Notes: generated by a model from the letters alone, not told the origin. Counted from the stretch's first letter, positions 1-9,224 are shown. The stretch is DNA of 64,000 nucleotides from Frigidibacter albus (GCF_009908165.1 NZ_JAAAUC010000002.1:1-64000); one strand, 5' to 3'. A program made the numbers and translations.

Positions 1-840
1 CTGGCGGGGCAGGGCGCCGCCGCTCGCCGCCGGTGCGGCCGCGCGGGGCGCCGGTGCGGCGGGTGCCGCGGCAGCCGCGCGCCGCGGGGGCGGGGCTGCG
101 CTGGCGGCTGCGGCTGGCGCTGTGCCTAGAAGCCGCGCCTCGAGCGTGTCCAGCGCCGCGGCATTGCTGGCGAAACGCGGGCGCACCAGCGCGAACAGCT
201 CTTGCATCTGCGCAGGCGTGGCGATGGCCGAGGCCTTTTCCAGCGTCGCCACGATCTCGGCAAAGCCGGTGCAGGCAGACAGGACGCCGCGATAAGTGGC
301 GAGCGCCCCGCCGCTATCGGCCAGCGCCACCTGCATCTCGGCGGTTTTCCAGGCGTTGTTCACCCGGTCGCAGCGCAGCAGCGCCGGCGTGCCGCGGACG
401 ATGGCGATGGCCTGTTGCGCCTGCCCGGCGGCGACGGCGGCGTCGAAGCCCTGCTGCGCCTCGGTGATCGACAGAAGCTGCTCCATCTCGGTCGGCGGGG
501 CCCAGCCGGGGAAGGACTTGCGCGTCTCGGCAATGGTGCGCTGCGCACCGGCCACGTCGCCATCGGCAATGCGGCGGTAGATCAGGTCGATCTCGGTCGA
601 GGGTTGGCTGGCTTGCTGGGCCGCCAGGTTCTCGGGCGGTGTCCAGCCGGGGAACTGGCTGCGCAGGCGGCGCAGCTCGGCCTCGGCCGAGACCTCGTCG
701 CCTTGGCCGGTGTAGAAGCGCAGGGCTTCCAGATCCTGATCGGTGGGGGCTTGCGCCAACCCCGGGGCGGCAAGCGCCAGCAGCAGGGCGAGCGTCAGGG
801 CAGGGCGGGTCAGGGCACGGCGGGTCAGAGCGGTACGCAT
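1..840 (-). CDS. TPR-like exported protein at the distal end of the cellulose operon (partial)
   Basis: The frame opens with ATG at 840 and continues through 280 codons to the window edge, so the C-terminus is missing. Residues 1-30 form a signal peptide ending in GLAQA. Two helical repeats of about 45 residues each end in FPGW(T/A)PP, at residues 63-69 and 110-116, followed by further helical sequence and an Ala/Pro-rich stretch from about residue 240. This fits a solenoid (TPR/SEL-like) periplasmic protein. In Rhodobacter-type operons a TPR protein follows bcsZ and is thought to take the place of BcsC in export; that role is inferred here. It overlaps the end of bcsZ by 16 bp. Whether it ends in an outer-membrane barrel cannot be seen. 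Confidence 0.7.
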   Translation of the reverse strand, partial: MRTALTRRALTRPALTLALLLALAAPGLAQAPTDQDLEALRFYTGQGDEVSAEAELRRLRSQFPGWTPPENLAAQQASQPSTEIDLIYRRIADGDVAGAQRTIAETRKSFPGWAPPTEMEQLLSITEAQQGFDAAVAAGQAQQAIAIVRGTPALLRCDRVNNAWKTAEMQVALADSGGALATYRGVLSACTGFAEIVATLEKASAIATPAQMQELFALVRPRFASNAAALDTLEARLLGTAPAAAASAAPPPRRAAAAAPAAPAPRAAAPAASGGALPRQ

Positions 841-1940
841 CTGGGATATCCTTCGATCTGGGCGACCAGTGTCATCAGATGCAGCGTCGCGGGGTAATAG
901 GGTTGGGCGGTGTCGAAGGGCGGGATCGCCGATCCGGCCCGCTGCGCGCCGGCGCAGGCGGTCAGGGCCGCGACGGCACGATACCCGGCATGGGTGCTGT
1001 ATTCCAGCACCCGCCCGGTGCCGCGCTCGAACACCGTCGGGGCGCGCAGATCGCCGGTCTCGGCGGCCCGGTGCGCCTCGGTGAAGCCGCGCACGGCGGG
1101 ATGGGTGTTTGCGCGCGACCAGACCAGGAACAGCGGCACCCGCAGCGCCTCATACCCGCTGTTCGCTGAGAAGCGGGCGGGGGGGAGGGTGATGCCATCC
1201 GCGGTGACCTCCACCCAGTCAGGGACCAGCCCGTTTGCCGCCATCTGCGACATCAGCCGCTCTGCTCCATCGGCGCAGCGGGCCAGCGCCGGCTGGTCGG
1301 TCGCCGCCGCCAGGTCGCGCATCGCCCGCGGCATCCAGTAGGACGGGTTGAGGATGAAGCCCGTCTCGGTCAGGAAGCCGGCGGCGGCGGGCAGCATCAC
1401 CTCGGCGCTGCCATCCGGCATGGTCACCACGCAGGTCGCCACCAGATCCGCGGCAATGGCGCGGGCGCGGGCGGCATAATCGGGCACATCGAACAGCCGC
1501 GCGGCGCGCGCCAGCGCCCAGGCGTAGAACAGGTCGCCATCGCTGGCGTTGTTGCGGTCGGCGACATGGGGCAGCGCATCGGGCAGCCAGCGCCAGGCCA
1601 GCAGCGCATCGGGGCGCAGGGCGAGGTTGGTTTCGGTCCAGCTGTAGAGCCGCCGGAAGGTTTCCCCGTCGCCAAAGGACAGCGCCAGCGCCATGCCGTA
1701 GCCCTGGCCCTCGGAATGGCTGGCGCCTTGCTGGAAGCTGTCCACCACCCGGCCCTCGGGCGCGATGTAGCTGCTGCGCCAAGCCTGCCAGGCGGCCTGC
1801 AGCGGGTGATCCTCGGGGATCGAGGCGGCGGGGGCGGGTTGGGCGTTCACGGCGGCTCCGGGCAGGCTGGCGAGGGCGGCGGTGGCGGCGAGGCGCTGCA
1901 GGAAGGTCCGGCGCAGAAGGGGTCTGGGGATCAGGGTCAT
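825..1940 (-). CDS. bcsZ: Periplasmic endo-1,4-beta-glucanase of the cellulose synthase operon (GH8)
   Basis: A 371-residue glycoside hydrolase family 8 protein that trims nascent cellulose in the periplasm. The N-terminus has a twin-arginine-like signal (LRRTFLQRLA, then a hydrophobic stretch to VNAQ at about residue 34). The GH8 signatures are SEGQGYGM (residues 76-83, with the likely acid Glu77) and ASDGDLFYAWAL (132-143). The start is fixed by an ATGA overlap with the bcsB stop at 1937-1940; the same open frame extends far upstream through bcsB but is not coding there. It is translationally coupled to bcsB and to the next gene. Confidence 0.93.
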   Translation of the reverse strand: MTLIPRPLLRRTFLQRLAATAALASLPGAAVNAQPAPAASIPEDHPLQAAWQAWRSSYIAPEGRVVDSFQQGASHSEGQGYGMALALSFGDGETFRRLYSWTETNLALRPDALLAWRWLPDALPHVADRNNASDGDLFYAWALARAARLFDVPDYAARARAIAADLVATCVVTMPDGSAEVMLPAAAGFLTETGFILNPSYWMPRAMRDLAAATDQPALARCADGAERLMSQMAANGLVPDWVEVTADGITLPPARFSANSGYEALRVPLFLVWSRANTHPAVRGFTEAHRAAETGDLRAPTVFERGTGRVLEYSTHAGYRAVAALTACAGAQRAGSAIPPFDTAQPYYPATLHLMTLVAQIEGYPRCVPL

Positions 1941-4081
1941 TTTCGGGCTCCTCGGCTGCCGGTGACGAAGGACATCGCCACAAGCGACGAGATGAGCGCC
2001 AGCAGGACCAGAACGCCGGTGAACAGCATCGGGGACCATGAGGCGTAGTTGCCAAGCACGAAGCGCAGGTTGCCGGGGCGCAGCGGCTCTTGCAGGCGCG
2101 GCGGGCGGGCGGGATCGGCCCAGCTGGTCCAGCGCCCGTCGGGGGCCAGCAGCGCGGCCTGCCCGCGCGGCCCGTCGAAGGCCCGCCGCCCGGTCTCCAG
2201 CGCCGCGGCGACGAAGGCCGGGTCGGCCTGCGGCCCCAGCAGCAGCCACAGGTTCTGCGGCAGCTCGGGGTCGGGTTGCAGCAGCAGGGCGATGCCGCGG
2301 CGGTCTGCCAGCCAGCGGTCCAGCGGCGGATCGCCGGGCAGCGCGAGGCGCTTGAGGTCGGTCCATCGGCGGTGCAGCCAGCTGCCTTGCAGGACGCTGG
2401 CGGGGGCATCGGTTTCGGCGCTGGCGAGGACGGGGGCCACCGCCTCCTCCAGCATCCGCCGGGTCAGGCCGAGGGGGGCGAGCGGCAGCGCGCCCGGCGC
2501 GTCGATCCGCGCGACGGTCAGCACCGCGGGGGCGCGGTCGGGGCGCGTGACCGGCGGCTGGTAGAGGGCGGCGAAGGGCAGCAGCAGCTCCTCTCCCGCG
2601 GCGGAGGCGGCCGTCTCGGTGCCCAGTTGCAGGCCATCGGGCGTCAGCCGCGCCAGCGGGCGGGCCATGTCCGGCAGGTCCATCGCCGGGGCGGGCGGCG
2701 TCCACAGGGTCGAGGAGCCAAGGATGGTCAGCGTCTCCTCCTCCAGCGGCGCGCAGGGCAGGTCGGGCGGATCGCCGGGCAGGATCGCCTCGAAGCTGAC
2801 GCGGTTGGGACCGGGGCGCAGCAGGTTCGCCGCAAAGCCGACTTCCAGCGGCGGCTGCACCCTGCCGCCATTGCGGTCGAGTGGCAGCAGCCGCACCGTC
2901 TCGCCATTGACCTTGACCAGCATCAGCGCGCCGGTCGGCAGGGCATCGGCAAAACCGTAGAGCAGGGTAAAGCGCGCCTCTTGCGAGGCGAGGATCAGCC
3001 AGTCGTCGGGCATCCCGAAGGTCATGTCATGCAAGATGTAATGGCCGCGGGCGGTGGTGTCGCCCAGGCCCAGATCGGCAAAGGCGGTGGTCTGCCCCGG
3101 CTCCAGCAGCGGCAGGGCGCCGGCTTGCGCGCCCTCGACCTGCGCCATCGCCGGCAGCACCTCGTCAAGCGGCAGGGCAACGCCCGCGGCCGGGTCCAGC
3201 AGCAGCACCAGCGCGCCATCGCCGCCCTGTTCGATGCTGGCGCGGCCGGTGCCGCCCTGCAGCACGGTGATCCGCGCGCGGGGGGGCGCGCCGGTCTGCG
3301 GGGTCCAGGGCGAGACCACGCGGAAATCGGGGGTCTCGGCCAGCGCGCCGGTCAGGCGGCCGGCGAGGCTGCGCAGCAACAGCGGATCGAGGCCGCCCTC
3401 GGCGCGGATCTCGACCGGCGCGCCGCTGGCGACCTGCGCCGAGGCGGCGGCCAGGAAGCCCGCGGCATCGGCGCCAAGGCGGGCGGCCTGCATCTGCACG
3501 CCGCTTTGCGGCAGCAGCAGTTCCGTCCAGACGGCAAAGCTGGCCTCGGGTCCGCAGAAGATGCGGTGATGGTGGACGACGTCGATCTGCACCCGGTTCA
3601 GGCCGGGCCGCAGGGTCGCGCTTTGCAGCGTGACCGGGGTGAACTCGGCAAAGCTGGTCAGCAGGAAGGCGCCCGCCGGTTCGCCATTGACGCGCACCGA
3701 CAGCTGCGAGCGTTCGGGCAGCACGTTGATGCTGGAGCGGTAGGCCAGCACCAGGTCACTGGCGGTGGCGCCCTCCGGCAGCCACAGCAGGAACTCGGCG
3801 CCCGCCTGCTCACCCGTCAGGCGAAAGGCGCCGGGGATCGCGGTATCCATGGGCAGGGCGGGCGACGCGGGGCGAAGCGGCAGCAGCCAGTCCTGCGCCG
3901 GGTCGGCGGCGGCGTCGCTGCCGCTGTCACGCAGCACCTGCTCGCCCAAGGGCGCCTCGGCGGGTTCGGCCAGCGCCTCGGGGAAGGCCTCGATCAGCGG
4001 CGCCTCTTGTGCCGGCGCCGGGGCGGACCAGAGCGCCAGTGCCAGTCCGGCGGCGGCGCGTGCGGCGAAGGAGGCGGTCAT
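1937..4081 (-). CDS. bcsB: Cellulose synthase regulatory/periplasmic subunit BcsB
   Basis: A 714-residue BcsB. It sits in the periplasm, carries the growing glucan away from BcsA and is anchored by one C-terminal helix that packs against the synthase. A signal peptide of about 25 residues (ending APAPAQ) and a C-terminal membrane helix near residues 685-705 (LFTGVLVLLALISSLVAMSF) are visible. Between them lie beta-rich carbohydrate-binding and flavodoxin-like repeats typical of the family. The start ATG overlaps the bcsA stop in an ATGA junction (4078-4081), and the stop overlaps the bcsZ start in the same way. The open frame extends upstream to 5014 antiparallel to nothing useful and out of frame with bcsA, so the longer version is rejected. 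Confidence 0.94.
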   Translation of the reverse strand: MTASFAARAAAGLALALWSAPAPAQEAPLIEAFPEALAEPAEAPLGEQVLRDSGSDAAADPAQDWLLPLRPASPALPMDTAIPGAFRLTGEQAGAEFLLWLPEGATASDLVLAYRSSINVLPERSQLSVRVNGEPAGAFLLTSFAEFTPVTLQSATLRPGLNRVQIDVVHHHRIFCGPEASFAVWTELLLPQSGVQMQAARLGADAAGFLAAASAQVASGAPVEIRAEGGLDPLLLRSLAGRLTGALAETPDFRVVSPWTPQTGAPPRARITVLQGGTGRASIEQGGDGALVLLLDPAAGVALPLDEVLPAMAQVEGAQAGALPLLEPGQTTAFADLGLGDTTARGHYILHDMTFGMPDDWLILASQEARFTLLYGFADALPTGALMLVKVNGETVRLLPLDRNGGRVQPPLEVGFAANLLRPGPNRVSFEAILPGDPPDLPCAPLEEETLTILGSSTLWTPPAPAMDLPDMARPLARLTPDGLQLGTETAASAAGEELLLPFAALYQPPVTRPDRAPAVLTVARIDAPGALPLAPLGLTRRMLEEAVAPVLASAETDAPASVLQGSWLHRRWTDLKRLALPGDPPLDRWLADRRGIALLLQPDPELPQNLWLLLGPQADPAFVAAALETGRRAFDGPRGQAALLAPDGRWTSWADPARPPRLQEPLRPGNLRFVLGNYASWSPMLFTGVLVLLALISSLVAMSFVTGSRGARK

Positions 4082-6426
4082 GGCCGCTCCTCCAGATACA
4101 GTCCCTCGACGGGCTGGGTGCTGCGCGGGGCCGCGGCGGCGAGGATGTCGGCGGTGAAGGCCAAGAGGTGAACCGGGCGCTGCTCTTGCGGGCGTTCGGC
4201 GGCTCGGCGGCGGCGGGCGGGTTCGCGGGCAAAGTCCGCGATGGTCTTGGGCAGGCTCGTCAGGCACAGGCCGAGCATGTAGAACAGGCCCGCCACCAGG
4301 CCCTTGCGCGCCCGCGTCGCCTCGCGCACCCGCTGCCAGTTCTCGGAGGCGCCGAAGGTCAGGAAGGCGATGGCGGCGCGCGCCTCCATCGACGGATCTG
4401 GCAGCATCCGAAGGCCGATCAGCAGGCCCTTTTCGGTGCGGATGATGTTGCGCACCCGCGCGCCGAGATCGGTTTCCAGATGCTGCGCATCGGGGAAACG
4501 GGGCCGGAAGGTCACGATATCCTCCAGCGCGAGCGGCCGCCCGGCGCTGCCATCCTCGCCCCGGGGCATCTGGAACACGAGGCCCGCGCCGCGGACCGAG
4601 GCATCGACGATGGTGGCCTGTAGCGGGGCGGTCTGTCCTTCCCAGGTCAGCGTTGCCGGGACATCCATCGCCACGCGCGGGCTGGCGCGGCTTTGCTGCT
4701 TTTCGCAGACGGCGCGCAGCGCAAGGCTGACCAGCAGGAAGTTGAACACCGCCCAACCGCCGACGATCGCCAGCACCCCGCGGTCCCCCGGAAAGGCGAT
4801 CCAGCGCGCGGCCAGCGCGACGACGCCCGCCAGCATCAGCAGCAGCAGGAACAGCAGCGGCTTGTAGATCGGCGAGATGTAATCCTCGACCAGCATCTCG
4901 TCCTTGGCGGTGACATTGAACTTGGCGGCGCGGGGGCGCAGCACGGTGCGGAATATCGCGGCGGCAAGGTAGGGCGCCTGCGCGATCTCGAACACCTCGG
5001 ACACCAGCGGCCATCGGTAGCGGCTGAAAAGGGCATTCTGCACCAGGAAGCTGACCGCCAGATAGCCCAGCATGTAGGCCATGACCTCGTCATAGGTGGC
5101 AACGAAGATCTCCACCCCGAAGAACAGGTAGACCAGCGGCACCAAGAGATAGGCCATGCGGATAAGCGGAAACAGCCAGAAGCTCATCGAGTTGATGTAG
5201 CACAGCCGCTGCGGCAGGCGCAGGCCGCGGCGGAACAGCGGGTTCTTCAGGATCAGCATCTGCATCATGCCCGTCGCCCAGCGGCCGCGCTGCTGGATGA
5301 ACGAGGCGAAGGTCTCGGGCTGCAGCCCGGCGACCATCGCCCGGTCGATGTAAAGGCTCTTCCAGCCGCGCGAATGGATGTCGAGCGCGGTTTCGGCGTC
5401 CTCGGTGATGGTCTCGCCCGAAAAGCCGCCGACGCTGTCGAGCGCGGCGCGGCGCAGAACGGCGGCCGAGCCGCAGAAGAAGGCGCCGCCCCAGCGGTCG
5501 AGGCCGCGGTGGATCTTGGAGTAGAACATCTCGTTCTCGGTCGGCACCTTGCGCGAGAAGCCGAGGTTGCGCTGCACCGGGTCATCGTTGATGAAGAAGT
5601 GCGGCGTCTGCACCAGGAACAGCTTGGGGTCATCGACGAAATAGCCGACGGTGCGGGCAAGGAAATCGCGGGTGGGCACGTGGTCGGCGTCGAACACCAC
5701 CACAAGATCGCCGTTCAGCCGCTCCAGCGCCGCCGACATGTTGCCGGCCTTGGCATGTTCGTTGCGGGCGCGGGTGGAATACATGATGCCCAGATCGGCG
5801 CAAAGCTGCTGCAGTTCGGCCCGCCGCGCGCGCGAGGCGGCGGCAAGCTCGGGGTTGTCGGAATTGCAGCGCTGGTCGGTGCCGCCATCGTCGCACAGCA
5901 CCACGGTGCGCTTGTCCACCGGGTAGATCATGTTCTTGGCGGCCAGGAGCGTGATCGCCAGCATCTCGGTCGGCTCGTTATACGAGGGCACGAGGATATC
6001 CACCGTCGGCAGGTCGCGCAGCGACACCTGCGGCGGCATCTTGCGGGTGGTGGGGTCGGCGTTGACGAAGGCGTTCAGGAAGAAGGCGAGGTTGGAGTAA
6101 AGCTCGACCGCGAACAGCAGCACCGCGATGGTGAAGGACAGCGTCGGGGCGGCGGGGGGCAGCGTTTCCAGCAGCCGCCAGACCATGTAGCGCAGCACGA
6201 TCACGCTGGCGACGGCCAGCAGCGCGAAGCGGGCCGCCGTCTGTTCGGTGAAGGGCTTGAGCATCACCACCAGCAGCACCGCGACGATGCTGAGCAGCGC
6301 CTGTCCGGCATTGGAGGTGGGGACCGAGGTCAGCAGCAGGATCGGCACCAGCAGCATCACCCACAGCAGCAGCGTCGCGTAGGTCCCGAGATACCCTGAT
6401 TTGCGCGAGGCGGGGTGGTCGGCCAT
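4078..6426 (-). CDS. bcsA: Cellulose synthase catalytic subunit (UDP-forming, c-di-GMP activated)
   Basis: A 782-residue membrane glycosyltransferase family 2 enzyme that polymerises glucose from UDP-glucose. All catalytic motifs are in order: CDDGG (about residue 180), FDADH (DxD, about 246), TEDAET (TED, about 341) and QRGRW (QxxRW, about 379). Transmembrane segments flank the glycosyltransferase domain. The C-terminal PilZ domain has RASPR (RxxxR, about 580) and DASVRG (DxSxxG), so c-di-GMP control is expected. Motif spacing matches Rhodobacter BcsA closely. No diguanylate cyclase or phosphodiesterase gene is in the window, so the second messenger must be supplied from elsewhere. The gene sits 39 bp downstream of the bcsN-like gene. 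Confidence 0.97.
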   Translation of the reverse strand: MADHPASRKSGYLGTYATLLLWVMLLVPILLLTSVPTSNAGQALLSIVAVLLVVMLKPFTEQTAARFALLAVASVIVLRYMVWRLLETLPPAAPTLSFTIAVLLFAVELYSNLAFFLNAFVNADPTTRKMPPQVSLRDLPTVDILVPSYNEPTEMLAITLLAAKNMIYPVDKRTVVLCDDGGTDQRCNSDNPELAAASRARRAELQQLCADLGIMYSTRARNEHAKAGNMSAALERLNGDLVVVFDADHVPTRDFLARTVGYFVDDPKLFLVQTPHFFINDDPVQRNLGFSRKVPTENEMFYSKIHRGLDRWGGAFFCGSAAVLRRAALDSVGGFSGETITEDAETALDIHSRGWKSLYIDRAMVAGLQPETFASFIQQRGRWATGMMQMLILKNPLFRRGLRLPQRLCYINSMSFWLFPLIRMAYLLVPLVYLFFGVEIFVATYDEVMAYMLGYLAVSFLVQNALFSRYRWPLVSEVFEIAQAPYLAAAIFRTVLRPRAAKFNVTAKDEMLVEDYISPIYKPLLFLLLLMLAGVVALAARWIAFPGDRGVLAIVGGWAVFNFLLVSLALRAVCEKQQSRASPRVAMDVPATLTWEGQTAPLQATIVDASVRGAGLVFQMPRGEDGSAGRPLALEDIVTFRPRFPDAQHLETDLGARVRNIIRTEKGLLIGLRMLPDPSMEARAAIAFLTFGASENWQRVREATRARKGLVAGLFYMLGLCLTSLPKTIADFAREPARRRRAAERPQEQRPVHLLAFTADILAAAAPRSTQPVEGLYLEERP

Positions 6427-6465
6427 AGGGTCAGGTCCTCTCGGGGGCGGTCAACTGGGTACGGG

Positions 6466-7119
6466 TCACTGCATCGGTCCGGCAAGAGGCGACAGCATCC
6501 GGCTGCCACTGGCGCCGCTTTGCCCCAAGGGGCGGTTGCCGGTGATCGCGGCGGCGCCCATCGGGGCCAGCGCCTCTTCGGCCGTGCCACTGACGCAGTT
6601 GCGCAGCATGATATCGAGCACCGTCAGCCCCTCGGGCGGCAGCCAGGCCCCCGGCTCCAGCCGGCGGATGCCAAGCACGCAGAGTGTCGAGGTGCCGGTG
6701 CTGTATTCGCTCCAGAAATAGGGGCCAAGCGCGTCCTCGCCCGACTGCAGGCCGGAATCGCTGATCTCGGTGAAGGGTTCCGGCGCGCCACCGACGCGGC
6801 GCATGAACTCCTCCAGCCGCAGCCGGCCCACATAGCGCGGGTCCTGCCCGCGCGCGCGCATCAGCAGAACGTTCTCGCCCCGGAACGTCGTGGCGTTTTC
6901 CAGCACGATCTTCTGTTCGGCCTGCGGGCCAAGCGCGCGCTGCAGGGTCATCATCCCGGCGGGGGCGTTCACCCAACGCTGGCTGTCGGAGACAACCTGA
7001 AACGCGGTTGTTTCCTCGCGCTGGTCCAGCCGCAAGGGCAGTTCCGGCGCGGCGAAATCACAGGCAGCGGCTGCACAGAGCGCAAGCAGCATCGGCAGGC
7101 GGGGGAGGGCCTTCCACAT
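6466..7119 (-). CDS. BcsN-like cellulose biosynthesis protein, probable lipoprotein
   Basis: A 217-residue exported protein and the first gene of the cellulose operon. The N-terminus is hydrophobic and ends in LLALCAAAACDF, which could be a weak lipobox with Cys20. The rest is soluble, with conserved-looking blocks such as ENVLLMRARG and TVLDIMLRNC. Position directly before bcsA and overall size fit the BcsN family seen in alphaproteobacterial cellulose loci, whose biochemical role is not established. The assignment rests on context and general resemblance rather than on a diagnostic motif. Confidence 0.6.
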   Translation of the reverse strand: MWKALPRLPMLLALCAAAACDFAAPELPLRLDQREETTAFQVVSDSQRWVNAPAGMMTLQRALGPQAEQKIVLENATTFRGENVLLMRARGQDPRYVGRLRLEEFMRRVGGAPEPFTEISDSGLQSGEDALGPYFWSEYSTGTSTLCVLGIRRLEPGAWLPPEGLTVLDIMLRNCVSGTAEEALAPMGAAAITGNRPLGQSGASGSRMLSPLAGPMQ

Positions 7120-7332
7120 CGGTTCTGCATGATCCTTTTTGGGATTCTGTTGGTCTGACCCACGCGGGCCCGGAGGAGGACGAGTCGGGCGAACTGGTTA
7201 ATACCTAACGAGACGTGATGGCATAATCAGGGCAGACATGCCAGATTCTCCAAGCGTATCAGTGATTCCCGGCCCCTCGTTCCCTCGGGGCCTACGCTTT
7301 CATGCCACACCTTGCCCAAATAGGAGACGCCG
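7120..7332. promoter_or_regulatory. Divergent promoter region between cellulose operon and lipoprotein gene
   Basis: This gap must hold promoters for both directions. It is AT-richer around 7190-7230. It contains the inverted repeat GTTAATACCTAAC (7197-7209), a possible rightward promoter TTAATA (7198-7203) with CATAAT (7222-7227) at 18-bp spacing, and a hairpin GGCCCC(7271-7276)/GGGGCC(7287-7292) in the leader of the lipoprotein gene. The Shine-Dalgarno AGGAG precedes ATG 7333. The regulator that would bind the repeat is unknown. Confidence 0.35.
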
Positions 7333-8175
7333 ATGAGCCGGATGCTCGACGTGATGCGCTGCGCTGCGGCGTCTGGAGGCCTCGTGCTGCTGGCGGCATG
7401 CGGCGGCGGCGGGGGCGGCGGCTCTGGCGGCGGTGGCGTGACGCCCCCCGATCCGGGGACGGAAATCGTGACCCCGGGGCTGGAGAGCTACACGACCCAG
7501 CACAACGGCTATGCCCGCGTGCGGCGCAGCCAGTCCGAAGGGCCGGCCGATGACGCGATCCTCGCCCAGTTCGACGATGCCGACCCCGCCTCGCCCGCCG
7601 GCTACAAGAGCCTGATCGCCGAGGCGGAGGCGGCCTATACCGACACCATGACCATCGAGGTGATCGCCGAGGTCGACGGCAATGGCGATCCGACGCGGAT
7701 CCTGCGGCTGACCGCCGATCAGGCGCCGGTGGAGAACATCACCGAGGCCAGCGGCAAATACTACTTCCGCGGCAAGAACTATGTCTGGGTGTCGGTCGAT
7801 GGGGCCCCGATCCAAAGCGGCTATGACGAGACCGGGCTGGTGGACATGGTCATCGACTTCGATGCCGAGACGGCCAGCATCAACCTGCGCACCGGGGTGG
7901 ATGCCGGGTCTGACGTGCGCACCGAGATGCTGGCGAGCGACATGCCGTTCAACGTGTCCTCGGGCGCCTATGGTGGGCCGATCACCCTGTCGGTCTGGGC
8001 GCCCGGCAATGAGATCCTGGAGGCAGACGGGATGCTGCGCGGCAATATCGGCGGCGACCTGTCGGACGTGTCGAGGGAGAACCTGACCACCTCGGGCGTC
8101 TACACCGCCGAAAGCGACCGGATCGAGGCGTCGGGCATCTTCTACGGCCAGCACCCCAACCAGATCGCGCCATGA
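7333..8175 (+). CDS. Surface lipoprotein candidate with TbpB-like beta-barrel lobe
   Basis: A 280-residue lipoprotein. The lipobox LLAACG (Cys23) is followed by a run of glycines forming a flexible tether. The C-terminal half is beta-rich with features of Slam-dependent, transferrin-binding-protein-B-like lobes: a G..VDMVIDFD strand pattern near residues 170-180, a DGMLRG segment near 235, and an ASGIFYGQ ending close to the C-terminus (compare the GxFYG motif of those lobes). It starts after an AGGAG ribosome site and its stop overlaps the next gene (ATGA at 8172-8175), so the two are translationally coupled. The ligand is unknown. Family assignment is by pattern, not by search; it could also be an unrelated beta-barrel lipoprotein. 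Confidence 0.55.
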   Translation: MSRMLDVMRCAAASGGLVLLAACGGGGGGGSGGGGVTPPDPGTEIVTPGLESYTTQHNGYARVRRSQSEGPADDAILAQFDDADPASPAGYKSLIAEAEAAYTDTMTIEVIAEVDGNGDPTRILRLTADQAPVENITEASGKYYFRGKNYVWVSVDGAPIQSGYDETGLVDMVIDFDAETASINLRTGVDAGSDVRTEMLASDMPFNVSSGAYGGPITLSVWAPGNEILEADGMLRGNIGGDLSDVSRENLTTSGVYTAESDRIEASGIFYGQHPNQIAP

Positions 8176-9224
8176 CCCTGGGGCGGCGGCTTCTGGGCGC
8201 GCTGCTCGGGGCTGCGCTTGTCGGTTGCCCGGCGGCGGCGGATGAGGCCGCCCGCGTCGCTACCAGCGCGCTGGCCGGGTCGGAACGGCTGCGGCTGTTT
8301 GCCTTCGGCAAGGCGCTGGAGACCGGGGCGTTGCCACCTGCGCTTGTCGGCCGGATGAAGCGCGACATGGTCCGGCAGGGGTTCTACCACGAGCCCGGGC
8401 AGAACCCGCTGATCGTGCTGGAGGCCTGGGCCGCGCCGGTGCTGAGCTATGACGGCAATATCAACGGCGGCGCCTATAACGACCGGCTGAGCGTTGACGG
8501 GATCACCTTCGAGACGACGCCCGACTACGTCGCCAAGGCCGGTATCGTGGCGGGCGTGGGGGCAGGGGGCGAGGCGCGGCTGTCCTGGGACTCGGGCCGC
8601 TATGTTTCGGCAGTGCTGCGGGCCGAGACCGTCTGGGCGCCCGCGCATGACATCGGCCGCGGCTATGCCGAGCTGCGGGTCTGTTCGGACAACCACCTGA
8701 CCGGCTGGACCTTCCTCGATGTCTGCCACACCGAAGCCGTGCTGAACCGCGAGCTGGACCGCAGCGAAACCGCCCTGACCAAGATCAGCGCCGAGCACCT
8801 GTTCGAGACCGGCGCCGGCTATCACGCCCTGACCACCGGGCTGGAACAGCGCGACGGCAGCACCCGCCAGATGGCGCTGGAGCTGGGGGTGGAGAGCCTG
8901 TGGAACGGCGCGGTGACCGACGTGGCGCTGAGCCTTGGCGAGGAGGTGCCCGGCGAGACGGTGCAGCGTATCGCCTTGGGCGCCGGCCTCCGCTGGCGTC
9001 AGGGCCGCCGCCCGATGGGCCTCAGCCTCAGCTATCAGGAGGCGGAGGGGGGCCAGTTCCTCGGCCAGGACCGCACCGACCGCCGCTACGCCGCCGCGCT
9101 GGTCTATCAGGTCAGCCCCAGTGTGACGCTGGGGGTGGATGTGGCAAGGAACGACTCGACGGTGGCGTTCTTCGACTATGACGAGGTGGGGCTGACGGCG
9201 ACGTTTTCGGGGTTCAGGTGGTAG
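8172..9224 (+). CDS. Outer-membrane beta-barrel protein, Slam-like (DUF560-type) candidate
   Basis: A 350-residue exported protein with a signal peptide (to about residue 23), a short helical segment (residues 25-70) and then alternating amphipathic strands to a terminal aromatic pair (GFRW), the usual outer-membrane assembly signal. The last two strands read VARNDSTVAFFDYDEVGL, resembling the RN.SN...Y.Y ending of Slam (surface lipoprotein assembly modulator) barrels. Coupling to a lipoprotein gene supports that role. It lacks the long N-terminal TPR domain of classical Slams. Alternatives are a porin-like or exopolysaccharide-export barrel associated with the neighbouring cellulose genes. 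Confidence 0.5.
   Translation: MTLGRRLLGALLGAALVGCPAAADEAARVATSALAGSERLRLFAFGKALETGALPPALVGRMKRDMVRQGFYHEPGQNPLIVLEAWAAPVLSYDGNINGGAYNDRLSVDGITFETTPDYVAKAGIVAGVGAGGEARLSWDSGRYVSAVLRAETVWAPAHDIGRGYAELRVCSDNHLTGWTFLDVCHTEAVLNRELDRSETALTKISAEHLFETGAGYHALTTGLEQRDGSTRQMALELGVESLWNGAVTDVALSLGEEVPGETVQRIALGAGLRWRQGRRPMGLSLSYQEAEGGQFLGQDRTDRRYAAALVYQVSPSVTLGVDVARNDSTVAFFDYDEVGLTATFSGFRW

Noticed and set aside
2090-4171. Long plus-strand open frame opposite bcsB
   Set aside because: Gln/Gly/Arg-rich translation with no domain, the usual shadow of a G+C-rich gene; bcsB is supported by family features and overlaps.
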